Part shown: piece by piece, positions 7,785 through 14,165 of the stretch
How positions within the stretch are numbered: the first letter of the stretch is position 1
Layout of the letters: every line of letters begins with the position of its first letter
Assembly (NCBI GenBank): GCA_020723365.1
Contig: DYJB01000006.1
Coordinates: 1 to 18,977 of the forward strand
Direction: 5' to 3'
DNA: 18,977 bases
Source of the DNA: Candidatus Aquidulcis sp.
GTDB lineage: Bacteria; Chloroflexota; Anaerolineae; Anaerolineales; E44-bin32
Program-made: the position numbers and the translations under genes
Notes under the pieces: model-generated
Told to the model about the DNA's origin: nothing
The model's database searches: none
What the model saw: only the letters and a program-made list of their open reading frames with translations

Positions 7785-7786
7785 AC

Positions 7787-8446
7787 GTGCGAACGTATCT
7801 GGTCCTGCTCGGCCCGCCTGGGGCGGGGAAGGGGACGCAGGCGGCTCTCCTGAGCCAGCGGCTGGGTGTGCCGCACGTCTCGAGCGGAGACCTGTTCCGC
7901 GACCACATCCGGGGCAAGACCGACCTGGGCAAGCTGGCCGACGGGTATATCTCGTGCGGGCAGCTGGTCCCGGACGAAGTGACCATCGCCATGATCCGCG
8001 AGCGGCTCTCGCGGACGGATGCACAAGGCGGCGCGCTGCTGGACGGCTTCCCGCGCACGCCGGCCCAGGCCGAAGCGCTGGGGCGGCTGACGCAGGAACT
8101 GGGTGGGGACGTGCGTGCGGTCGTCTACCTGCGGGTGCCGGAGTCCGTGCTGGTCGGGCGCCTGACCGGCCGCTGGACATGCCGGGCGCAGGGACATGTC
8201 TACCACGAGCGCAACCACCCGCCGAAGACGGCGGGGGTGTGCGACCTGGACGGCTCCGAGCTGATCCAGCGGGATGACGACAAGGAAGAGACGGTTCTCC
8301 GGCGTCTGGGTGTGTACCGCGCCCAGACCGAGCTGTTGATCGAACACTACCGCGGGGCAGGCCTGCTCGTGGAGATCGACGGCAGCCAGCCGGAAGCCGA
8401 GGTGACGGCTTCGATGATGGCGGCGCTGAAAGGGCGCCTGGAATAG
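7787..8446 (+). CDS. adk: Adenylate kinase
   Basis: Adk interconverts ATP plus AMP and two ADP in the cytoplasm. A longer in-frame reading back to 7406 lies inside secY and is rejected. The GTG at 7787 gives 219 residues with the P-loop GPPGAGKGT at 9-17, the AMP-binding DGFPRT at 86-91 and a long LID domain. The LID has the zinc-type layout but only part of the ligands: Cys132, Cys152 and Asp155 are present, while the usual second Cys is Gln135. Metal binding is therefore doubtful, or is completed by a nearby His. No clear ribosome binding site precedes it, so it is probably coupled to secY. Confidence 0.96.
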   Translation: MRTYLVLLGPPGAGKGTQAALLSQRLGVPHVSSGDLFRDHIRGKTDLGKLADGYISCGQLVPDEVTIAMIRERLSRTDAQGGALLDGFPRTPAQAEALGRLTQELGGDVRAVVYLRVPESVLVGRLTGRWTCRAQGHVYHERNHPPKTAGVCDLDGSELIQRDDDKEETVLRRLGVYRAQTELLIEHYRGAGLLVEIDGSQPEAEVTASMMAALKGRLE

Positions 8447-8449
8447 CGG

Positions 8450-9316
8450 ATGGCCTGGCACCGGGGTGTGGTGATCAAGACGGCGCGCGATCTGCAGGCC
8501 ATGCGCTCGGCCGGGCTGGTCAATGCGCAGGCGCTGGCGGCGGCGGTCTCGGCCGTGCGGCCGGGGGTCACCACGGCCGATGTGAACGCGGCGGCGGTCG
8601 AGGTGCTGCGCCAGCACGGGGCGGGGATGGCCTTCCTGGGGTACCCGGGGCCCTACCCGTATCCGGCGGCGACGTGCATCTCGGTGAACGACGAGCTGGT
8701 GCACGGCATCCCCGGGCCGCGTCGGCTGCAAGCCGGTGACATCGTTTCGATCGACTGCGGCTCGGTGGTGGATGGGTTCGTCGGGGACTCGGCCATCACC
8801 GTCGGAGTCGGCGAGATCGCCGAGGAGGCGCAGCGGCTGCTGGAGGTGACCTGCGCGGCGCTGTTCGCCGGGATCGAGCGCATGCGCGTGGGGAACCGGA
8901 CGGGGGATGTGAGCGCCGCGATCCAGAGCGTGGTGGAGCGCGCCGGTTTCAACGTGGTCCGGGAGTACACGGGCCACGGGGTGGGGCGGGCGATGCACGA
9001 GGACCCGCAGGTGCCGAACTACGGCAAGGCCGGCACCGGTCAGCCGCTCAAGCCGGGCATGACGGTGGCGCTGGAGCCGATGGTGCTCGCCGGCGGACCG
9101 GAGACGCGCATCCTGCGCGACCAGTGGACCGTGGCGTCGCGTGACGGGCGGCGGACGGCGCATTTCGAGCACACCGTGGCCGTGACGGCTGACGGCCCGC
9201 GGATCCTGACGACGCTTGAACAGGATCTGGACGGGCTGCCCGCCGCGGCGTATAATGATTACTTCGTCGGCCGCTCGTCGGCGGCCGTGCGAGAGGTGGA
9301 GGCTAAGCGGACATGA
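8450..9316 (+). CDS. map: Methionine aminopeptidase, type I, with C-terminal extension
   Basis: Map removes the initiator Met from nascent proteins. All five metal ligands are visible: Asp102, Asp113, His176, Glu209 and Glu240, plus the catalytic His85 in LVHGIPG. The catalytic core ends near residue 254 (RILT), where most type I enzymes stop. Here the frame continues about 34 residues to 9316, ending in an ATGA overlap with rpmJ. The extension resembles no domain I recognise. Its DNA holds a TATAAT box and a hairpin, so it may be a protein tail, a control region read through by chance, or both. The start is ATG at 8450, three bases after adk. Confidence 0.95.
   Translation: MAWHRGVVIKTARDLQAMRSAGLVNAQALAAAVSAVRPGVTTADVNAAAVEVLRQHGAGMAFLGYPGPYPYPAATCISVNDELVHGIPGPRRLQAGDIVSIDCGSVVDGFVGDSAITVGVGEIAEEAQRLLEVTCAALFAGIERMRVGNRTGDVSAAIQSVVERAGFNVVREYTGHGVGRAMHEDPQVPNYGKAGTGQPLKPGMTVALEPMVLAGGPETRILRDQWTVASRDGRRTAHFEHTVAVTADGPRILTTLEQDLDGLPAAAYNDYFVGRSSAAVREVEAKRT
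9228..9256 (+). promoter_or_regulatory. Putative sigma-70-type promoter inside the end of map
   Basis: A perfect TATAAT lies at 9251-9256 in an otherwise very GC-rich region. A TGGACG (four of six matches to TTGACA) lies at 9228-9233, with 17-base spacing. Transcription would begin near 9263, about 50 bases before rpmJ. This would give the alpha operon (rpmJ to rplQ and beyond) its own promoter. The match is seen directly; promoter activity is inference. Confidence 0.55.
9268..9287 (+). other. Hairpin in the predicted leader of rpmJ
   Basis: CGGCCGC at 9268-9274 and GCGGCCG at 9281-9287 form a perfect 7-bp stem with the loop TCGTCG. It lies just downstream of the expected start point of the promoter with TATAAT at 9251 and upstream of the purine-rich GAGAGGTGGAGG before rpmJ. 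It could be a leader structure for autogenous control or mRNA protection. It is also within the reading frame of the map extension. Confidence 0.45.
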
Positions 9317-9426
9317 AGGTGACGTCGTCCGTTCGCAAGCGTTGTCCCAAGTGCAAGATCGTTCGCCGGCACGGGAAAGTCCTCGTGATCTGCGAGAACC
9401 CGCGGCACAAGCAGCGACAGGGGTAG
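9313..9426 (+). CDS. rpmJ: 50S ribosomal protein L36, zinc form
   Basis: L36 is the smallest large-subunit protein and stabilises 23S rRNA folding. The 37-residue product carries the zinc ligands Cys11, Cys14, Cys27 and His32 in the order CPKC and CENPRH, the complete zinc-type set. The start MKVTSSVRKRCPKCK is typical. The ATG at 9313 overlaps the map stop as ATGA, and GAGAGGTGGAGG at 9291-9302 is a likely ribosome binding site. In many bacteria infA precedes this gene; here it does not. rpsM follows after 6 bases. Confidence 0.96.
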   Translation: MKVTSSVRKRCPKCKIVRRHGKVLVICENPRHKQRQG

Positions 9427-9432
9427 GGCATC

Positions 9433-9822
9433 ATGGCACGTATTGAAGGCGTCGATCTACCGCGTGACAAGCAAGTCGAGGTCGGGCTGACCTACATTCA
9501 CGGCATCGGCCGCCCGATGTCGCGCAAGATCCTGGCCGCCACCGGCATCGAGCCGGCGCGGCGGATCAAGGACCTGACCGAAGAAGAGGTCACGGCCCTG
9601 CGCGACTTCATCGGCCAGGGAATGACGGTCGAAGGCGATCTGCGCCGTGAGACGCAGATGAACATCAAGCGCCTGATCGACATCGGCTGCTACCGGGGCC
9701 TGCGCCACCGCCGGAATCTGCCGGCGCGCGGCCAGCGCACGCGCACGAACTCGCGTACGCGCAAGGGCCCCAAGAAGACGGTGGCCGGTCGCGGCCGGCG
9801 ACGCGGGGCCAAGAAGAAGTAG
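9433..9822 (+). CDS. rpsM: 30S ribosomal protein S13
   Basis: S13 is in the head of the small subunit, contacts S19, and forms bridges to the large subunit. The 129-residue protein starts MARIEGVDLPRDKQVEVGLT and has the helix-two-turn-helix core with the YIHGIGRPMSRKIL motif. The tail contains the conserved CYRGLRHRRNLPARGQRT followed by TNSRTRKGP and a basic end that reaches P-site tRNA. A 122-base gap to rpsK follows, the widest in the ribosomal cluster. Confidence 0.98.
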   Translation: MARIEGVDLPRDKQVEVGLTYIHGIGRPMSRKILAATGIEPARRIKDLTEEEVTALRDFIGQGMTVEGDLRRETQMNIKRLIDIGCYRGLRHRRNLPARGQRTRTNSRTRKGPKKTVAGRGRRRGAKKK

Positions 9823-9850
9823 TCCGGGCGACCTCCAGCGGGCCTGCGGC

Positions 9851-9891
9851 CGGCGGGCGGGGATCCTTCCTCCCGCGCGGCTGAACCGCCG
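9851..9891 (+). other. Structured 122-base spacer between rpsM and rpsK
   Basis: The gap 9823-9944 holds no ORF of interest. CGGCGG (9851-9856) can pair with CCGCCG (9886-9891), and directly inside it GCGGG (9857-9861) pairs with CCCGC (9872-9876). The result is an imperfect hairpin with a nine-base bulge on the 3' side. The nine-base string GGCCTGCGG occurs on both flanks, at 9841-9849 and 9897-9905. No T-run follows. It may be a leader or processing site for rpsK-rpsD-rpoA mRNA; this is inference. Confidence 0.4.
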
Positions 9892-9944
9892 CCGAAGGCC
9901 TGCGGTGAAGCACGGAACCTCGAGAAGGCAAGGACAGAGGGATC

Positions 9945-10349
9945 ATGGCACAGGGAACCAAGAGCACACGCCGGGCGAGCACCACCCGCAAAACGCGCCG
10001 CACGATGTCGCACGGGCAGGCCCATGTCCACGCGACCTTCAACAACACCATCGTGACGATCACCGACACGCAGGCCAACGCCGTGGTGCAGGGCAGCGCC
10101 GGGGCGGGCGGTTTCAAGGGCTCACGCAAGAGCACGCCCTATGCCGCCCGCATGGCGGCCGAAACGGCTCTGGCGGCGGCGTCCGAATTCGGGCTGCAGG
10201 AAGTCGATGTGTTCGTGAAGGGGCCCGGCCCCGGCCGGGAGGCGGCCATCCGCGCCATCCAGGGCTCGGGCATTCGGGTGCGCTCGATCAGCGACGTGAC
10301 CCCTGTGCCGCACAACGGCTGCCGCCCGCCCAAGAAGCGCCGCGTCTAG
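9945..10349 (+). CDS. rpsK: 30S ribosomal protein S11
   Basis: S11 is on the platform of the small subunit near the E site and the Shine-Dalgarno helix. The 134-residue protein has a basic N-terminal arm, then the conserved HVHATFNNTIVTITD, the SAGAGGFKGSRKSTPYAA segment and the C-terminal ISDVTPVPHNGCRPPKKRRV. Length is slightly above the common 127-131 because of the arm. The ATG at 9945 follows AGAGGG at 9936-9941. rpsD follows after 21 bases. Confidence 0.98.
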   Translation: MAQGTKSTRRASTTRKTRRTMSHGQAHVHATFNNTIVTITDTQANAVVQGSAGAGGFKGSRKSTPYAARMAAETALAAASEFGLQEVDVFVKGPGPGREAAIRAIQGSGIRVRSISDVTPVPHNGCRPPKKRRV

Positions 10350-10370
10350 TCAGGAAGGAACCGAACCACG

Positions 10371-11009
10371 ATGTCGAAGTACACCGATCCGGTCTGCAAG
10401 CTCTGCCGGCGTGAGGGCGAGAAGCTGTTCCTCAAGGGCCAGCGCTGCTACACGCCGAAATGCGCCTTTGAGCGCCGGGGTTTTCCCCCGGGGGACCACG
10501 GGCGCGACGCCCAGTTCCGCCGCAAGCGCATCTCCGACTACAGCCGCCAGCTGCGCGAGAAGCAGAAGGCGCGCCGCGTGTACAGCGTTACGGAAAAGCA
10601 GTTCCGCCGCTACTACCGCGAGGCGCTGAGCAAGCGCGGCGTGACCGGCGAGAACCTGCTGCAGCTGCTCGAGCGCCGGCTGGACAACGTCGTCTTCCGG
10701 CTGGGGTTCGCGGAGAGTCGGGCGCATGCCCGCACGCTGGTCTCGCACGGCCACTTCAGCGTCAACGGCCGCCGCACGGACGTCCCGTCGATGATCGTGC
10801 GCCAGGGCGACGTGCTGGAAGTGCGCGCCGGCTCGCGCACCCGGGCTTACTTCAAGGATCTGCCGGCGGCAGCCGAGAGCCGCACCGTGCCGCGCTGGCT
10901 GGAGCGGGATGTGAAGGGCCTTTCGGGGCGAATGGTCCAGGTCCCGGAACGGACCGACATCGACGCCAGCCTGCACGAGCAGTTGATCGTCGAGTTCTAC
11001 TCGCGCTAG
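10371..11009 (+). CDS. rpsD: 30S ribosomal protein S4, zinc form
   Basis: S4 nucleates small-subunit assembly and lines the mRNA entry pore. In several bacteria it also represses its own operon. The 212-residue protein keeps the N-terminal zinc knuckle: Cys9, Cys12, Cys26 and Cys31 (CKLC, then CYTPKC), the same spacing as in Thermus S4. An S4 RNA-binding domain follows, with LLERRLDNVVFRLGFAESR and HGHFSVNGRRTDVPS. The chain ends EQLIVEFYSR, as is usual. An AGGAAGGA ribosome binding site lies about ten bases before the ATG. Confidence 0.98.
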   Translation: MSKYTDPVCKLCRREGEKLFLKGQRCYTPKCAFERRGFPPGDHGRDAQFRRKRISDYSRQLREKQKARRVYSVTEKQFRRYYREALSKRGVTGENLLQLLERRLDNVVFRLGFAESRAHARTLVSHGHFSVNGRRTDVPSMIVRQGDVLEVRAGSRTRAYFKDLPAAAESRTVPRWLERDVKGLSGRMVQVPERTDIDASLHEQLIVEFYSR

Positions 11010-11022
11010 CCTCACGGTTGGC

Positions 11023-11050
11023 GCGCGCGGCCCCGCAGGGGGTCACGCGT
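11023..11050 (+). other. Hairpin just upstream of rpoA
   Basis: In the 55-base rpsD-rpoA gap, CGCG at 11024-11027 pairs with 11046-11049. After one C-A mismatch, GGCCCC (11029-11034) pairs with GGGGTC (11039-11044), including one G-T pair, around the loop GCAG. The stem ends 4 bases before the GGAGGG ribosome binding site of rpoA. It could modulate RpoA translation relative to the ribosomal proteins. Functional meaning is inferred, and the region is very GC-rich. Confidence 0.4.
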
Positions 11051-11064
11051 CCTGGAGGGCGAAC

Positions 11065-12051
11065 GTGTCAGTTACCGGCACCATGGTCATGCCCAAGATC
11101 GAGCGCGAAGCCGTGGCTCGCAACTACGGCAAGTTCATCATCAGCCCGCTCGAGAGCGGCTACGGCATCACGCTCGGCAACGCCCTGCGCCGCATCCTGC
11201 TCTCGTCGCTGGAAGGCGCAGCCGTGACGTCGATTCGCATCACCGACGTCTCGCACGAGTTCTCGGATGTGCCGGGCGTGCGCGAAGACGTCCTGCAGGT
11301 GATGCTCAACATCAAGCAGCTGCGCCTGATGCTGCACGAAGGCGAGACGGCGCGCCTGCGCCTGGAAGTCCAGGGCGAAGGGGTGGTCACCGCGGCCGAC
11401 ATCCTGGCCCCGGCCGAGGTCGAGATCGTCAACCCGGAGCTGTACCTGTTCACGGTGGATGACGACAAAGCGCGGCTGGAGATCGAGATGACTGTCGGCC
11501 GCGGCCGCGGCTACTCGCCCTCGGACGAGCGCGGCCGGCTGCCCATCGGCGAGCTGCCCACCGACGCCATCTATGGCCCGGTGCGGCGCGTGCACTTCGA
11601 GGTTGGGCGGGCGCGCGTCGGCCAGGACACCTCCTACGACCGGCTCATGATGGAGGTCTGGACGGACGGCACGCTCAAGCCGGAGCAGGCCATCAGCCGC
11701 AGCGCCCAGATCCTGATGGCGCACCTGCGCGACATCGCCGGGGTGACCGAGGAAAGCCTGATGGCCGCCGCGGCGCACGAAGAGGCGCCCAAGAAGGCCA
11801 GCGAGATGTACGAGATCCCGATCGAGAACCTCGACCTCTCGGTGCGGGTCTTCAACTCGCTCAAGCGAACGGGAATCACGACCATCGGCGAGGTGCTCGA
11901 CATGCTCGAGAAGGGCCCGGAGGCGATGCTCTCCATCCGGAACTTCGGCGAGAAGAGCCTCGACGAGCTGAAAGAACGGCTGCGGGAGAAGGGCTACCTG
12001 GAGGAAGCGGGTGAGCCGGCTGCCGCCGCCGAGGCGGAGCAAGCGTCATGA
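11065..12051 (+). CDS. rpoA: DNA-directed RNA polymerase alpha subunit
   Basis: The alpha dimer is the assembly platform of RNA polymerase, and its C-terminal domain contacts UP elements and activators. The 328-residue chain has the N-terminal domain with NYGKFIISPLESGYGITLGN at 20-39 and LRRILLSSLEGAA at 41-53. An Ala-rich linker at about 232-246 leads to a C-terminal domain that begins near IPIENLDLSVR. The DNA-contacting Arg261 and Asn264 (R265 and N268 in E. coli numbering) are kept. The start is GTG at 11065 with GGAGGG at 11054-11059. The stop overlaps rplQ as ATGA. Confidence 0.98.
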   Translation: MSVTGTMVMPKIEREAVARNYGKFIISPLESGYGITLGNALRRILLSSLEGAAVTSIRITDVSHEFSDVPGVREDVLQVMLNIKQLRLMLHEGETARLRLEVQGEGVVTAADILAPAEVEIVNPELYLFTVDDDKARLEIEMTVGRGRGYSPSDERGRLPIGELPTDAIYGPVRRVHFEVGRARVGQDTSYDRLMMEVWTDGTLKPEQAISRSAQILMAHLRDIAGVTEESLMAAAAHEEAPKKASEMYEIPIENLDLSVRVFNSLKRTGITTIGEVLDMLEKGPEAMLSIRNFGEKSLDELKERLREKGYLEEAGEPAAAAEAEQAS

Positions 12052-12425
12052 GACATCGAGTAGCAGGGGTTCACCTCGGGCGATCGAGCGGGCACCGCAC
12101 GGCGCTGCGCCGCAACCTGGTCACCGAGTTCTTGCGGACGGAGAAGATCCGCACCACGCGCGCCAAGGCGGCTGCCATTCGCGGCCAGGCCGAGCGCATG
12201 ATCACGTCCGCCAAACGCGGCAATGCCGCCGGCGAGGCCAAGGCCGTGCACGCCCGACGCCTGGCGGCCGCCAAGCTGAACGATCCGCAGATCGTCAAGA
12301 AGCTCTTCGACGACATCGCCAAGCGCTACGCCGAACGGCCCGGCGGGTACACCCGCCTGATCAAGGTCGGCCCTCGCCTGGGCGACGCGGCGGAGATGGT
12401 CATCCTCGAGCTGGTCGAGGAGTAG
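12048..12425 (+). CDS. rplQ: 50S ribosomal protein L17
   Basis: L17 is located near the tunnel exit of the large subunit. The 125-residue protein has the family pattern LGRSSGHRTALRRNLVTEFL, then RTTRAKAAAIRGQAERMIT and the C-terminal PGGYTRLIKVGPRLGDAAEM with a final strand VILELVEE. It starts within the rpoA stop (ATGA). This closes the classical alpha operon. A 49-base gap precedes truA, and I see no terminator in it. The TAG stop again begins the string TAGCCGGCGG. Confidence 0.97.
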   Translation: MRHRVAGVHLGRSSGHRTALRRNLVTEFLRTEKIRTTRAKAAAIRGQAERMITSAKRGNAAGEAKAVHARRLAAAKLNDPQIVKKLFDDIAKRYAERPGGYTRLIKVGPRLGDAAEMVILELVEE

Positions 12426-12474
12426 CCGGCGGCCCGGCCGCACGGCAGGCGCGCGCCGATTCAGGTGCCCGCCC

Positions 12475-13245
12475 ATGGCAACTTACCAATCGATCGTCGC
12501 TTACGACGGCACCGGCTACCAGGGCTTCCAGCGCCTGGCTCCCGGCCTGCCGACCGTGCAGGGCGTCCTGGAGGACGCGCTCCACGCCGTCGGCTGGACC
12601 GGCGCCAGCCTGCTGGCGGCAGGGCGGACCGACGCCGGCGTGCACGCTCGCGGCCAGGTGATCGCCTACGACCTGGCCTGGCGTCACCCGGCCGAGACGC
12701 TCAGCCGCGCCCTGAACGCCAACCTTCCGGCGGACGTGGCGGTACGCAGCACCGCGCTGGCGGTGGACGGGTTCCACCCGCGCTTCTCGGCCCGGCGGCG
12801 CACGTACGCCTACCGGATCCTGGTCGACGCCTGGCCGGATCCGCTGGCCGAGCGCTTCGCCTGGCGGCTGTGGCCCGGGCCGGATCTGCGCGTGCTGAAC
12901 GCCGAAGCGCAGGCGCTGCTTGGGAGGCATGACTTTGCCGCCTTCGGGCAAGCGCCCATCCCCGGCGGGCACACCCGGCGCGAGGTGTTCACGGCGCGCT
13001 GGCAGGCAGAGCCGAACGGCCTGTCGTTCGTGATCCAGGCCGATGCCTTTCTGCAGCACATGGTGCGCCGGTTGGTGGCGGCGCTGGTGTCCGTCGGGCT
13101 GGAGCACAAGCCGCCCGGCACGCTGGCGGGGCTGGTCGCGGACCCGACGCTGCGGTGGCAGGACAAGCTCGCCCCGCCGCAGGGGCTGTGCCTGGAGGCG
13201 GTCGAGTACGGAGAGACGGCGATCGACAACGAAGGATCTGGATAG
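12475..13245 (+). CDS. truA: tRNA pseudouridine synthase A
   Basis: TruA isomerises uridines 38-40 in the anticodon arm of tRNAs. The 256-residue protein has the catalytic Asp53 in the signature AAGRTDAGVHARGQV. The second conserved half includes RFSARRRTYAYRI, with its tyrosine, and FLQHMVRRLVAALVSVG near the C-terminus. Position between rplQ and rplM is common in Gram-positive and related lineages, where energy-coupling-factor transporter genes often intervene; none do here. AGGTG near 12463 is a weak ribosome binding site before the ATG. Confidence 0.96.
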   Translation: MATYQSIVAYDGTGYQGFQRLAPGLPTVQGVLEDALHAVGWTGASLLAAGRTDAGVHARGQVIAYDLAWRHPAETLSRALNANLPADVAVRSTALAVDGFHPRFSARRRTYAYRILVDAWPDPLAERFAWRLWPGPDLRVLNAEAQALLGRHDFAAFGQAPIPGGHTRREVFTARWQAEPNGLSFVIQADAFLQHMVRRLVAALVSVGLEHKPPGTLAGLVADPTLRWQDKLAPPQGLCLEAVEYGETAIDNEGSG

Positions 13246-13262
13246 AAGGCGAGGAGTTGGAC

Positions 13263-13688
13263 GTGCAGAAGACTTACTTCCCCAAGGCTGGTGAGGTCAC
13301 TCGCCAGTGGCTCGTCGTGGATGCCGAGGGACAGAACCTGGGCCGGCTGGCCACCCGCGTGGCGCGCTCGCTGCTGGGCAAGGACAAGCCGACCTTCACC
13401 CCCGGCGCGCAGACGGGCGATTTCGTCATCATCATCAATGCCGAGAAGGTGACGGTTACGGGCAAGCGCCTGGACGACAAGTTCTACTACCGCCACTCCG
13501 GCTACCCGGGTGGCATCAAGAAGATCAGCTTGCGCGAACAGCTTCAGAAGCACCCCGAGCGCGTTATCACAGCCGCCGTGCGCGGCATGCTTCCCAAGAA
13601 CCGCTACGGACGCGCCCTGCTTGGGCACCTGAAGGTCTACGCAGGCAGCGAGCACCCGCACCAGGCGCAGACCCCGGTCAAGGCATAA
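13263..13688 (+). CDS. rplM: 50S ribosomal protein L13
   Basis: L13 is an early assembly protein of the large subunit, and in E. coli it regulates its own rplM-rpsI mRNA. The frame is open from 13155, but that part overlaps truA. The GTG at 13263, six bases after GAGGAG at 13251-13256, gives 141 residues beginning MQKTYFPKAGEVTRQWLVVD. A TTG at 13257 is too close to that site. Conserved features include LGRLATRVARSLLGKDKP, FYYRHSGYPGG and GMLPKNRYGRALLGHLKVY. The stop is TAA. Confidence 0.97.
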   Translation: MQKTYFPKAGEVTRQWLVVDAEGQNLGRLATRVARSLLGKDKPTFTPGAQTGDFVIIINAEKVTVTGKRLDDKFYYRHSGYPGGIKKISLREQLQKHPERVITAAVRGMLPKNRYGRALLGHLKVYAGSEHPHQAQTPVKA

Positions 13689-13689
13689 C

Positions 13690-13707
13690 CCGCCGCAGCC
13701 GCGGCGG
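13690..13707 (+). other. Hairpin between rplM and rpsI
   Basis: CCGCCGC (13690-13696) and GCGGCGG (13701-13707) form a perfect 7-bp stem around the tetraloop AGCC. It begins two bases after the rplM stop and ends right before the purine-rich GAGAGGAAGG ribosome binding region of rpsI. No T-run follows. It may protect or regulate the rpsI message; that part is inference. Confidence 0.45.
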
Positions 13708-13724
13708 AGAGGAAGGCAAGGCGA

Positions 13725-14128
13725 ATGGCAACGTATTTCGAAGGGATCGGCCGCAGGAAGTCCAGCCATGCTCGGGTCCGCATCGTGAACGGCAGCGGCA
13801 AGATCATGGTCAATGAGAAGGGGCTCCAGGAGTACTTCCCCCGCACCGGCGATGCCGAGGCCATCGTGGCCCCGCTGCGTGTGGCCGGGCTGGAGGGCAA
13901 GCTCGACATCACCGTCAAGGTGGAGGGGGGTGGCGTAACGGGGCAGACCGGCGCCGTGCGCCACGGCCTGGCTCGCGCCTGGCGAAGCTCTACCTCGGCG
14001 ACCGGGACCCCGAGCTGCGCACCTCGATGCGTGACGGTGGGCACCTGACGCGGGACGCACGCGCCAAGGAACGCAAGAAGCCGGGCCTCAAGCGGGCGCG
14101 CAAGGCTCCGACCTACACCAAGCGCTAG
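13725..14128 (+). CDS. rpsI: 30S ribosomal protein S9, interrupted by a one-base frameshift
   Basis: S9 sits in the head of the small subunit, and its C-terminal Lys-Arg tail touches P-site tRNA. The first frame gives 85 good residues, from MATYFEGIGRRKSSHARVRI through TGQTGAVRHGLARA (to 13979). It then turns into unrelated sequence and stops at 14046-14048. Reading from 13979 in the other frame restores the family: LAKLYLGDRDPELR, then KKPGLKRARKAPTYTKR and TAG at 14126-14128. One missing C in a GCC-CTG junction near 13978-13979 explains it. The corrected protein would be about 134 residues, the normal length. Because S9 is near-universal and both halves are well conserved, a sequencing or assembly error is likelier than gene loss. 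Confidence 0.93.
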
Positions 14129-14137
14129 TCCGGCTAC

Positions 14138-14151
14138 GGGGGCATGCCCCC
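14138..14151 (+). repeat. Perfect 14-base GC palindrome after rpsI
   Basis: GGGGGCATGCCCCC at 14138-14151 is a perfect palindrome ten bases after the rpsI stop. As RNA it would fold into a five-pair G/C stem with the loop CATG. It sits just upstream of the stronger terminator stem at 14166-14195 and could help in transcript 3'-end formation. Confidence 0.5.
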
Positions 14152-14165
14152 GCGTTGTCGGTCAT

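Noticed and set aside
6375..8180. A 601-residue open frame on the minus strand opposite secY and adk
   Set aside because: It lies antisense to two well-conserved genes, and its low-complexity Arg/His/Gly/Pro composition is typical of a GC-rich shadow frame.
7781..9172. A 463-residue minus-strand open frame opposite adk and map
   Set aside because: Same reason: it mirrors the codons of real genes and shows no recognisable domain.
9216..9221. TTGAAC as the -35 box for the TATAAT at 9251
   Set aside because: The spacing is 29 bases, far outside the usual 16-19. TGGACG at 9228 with 17-base spacing is better.
13970..13990. Programmed -1 frameshift in rpsI
   Set aside because: The codons around the shift (GCT CGC GCC TGG) do not form a slippery heptamer, and tRNA re-pairing would be poor. 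A missing base is the simpler explanation.
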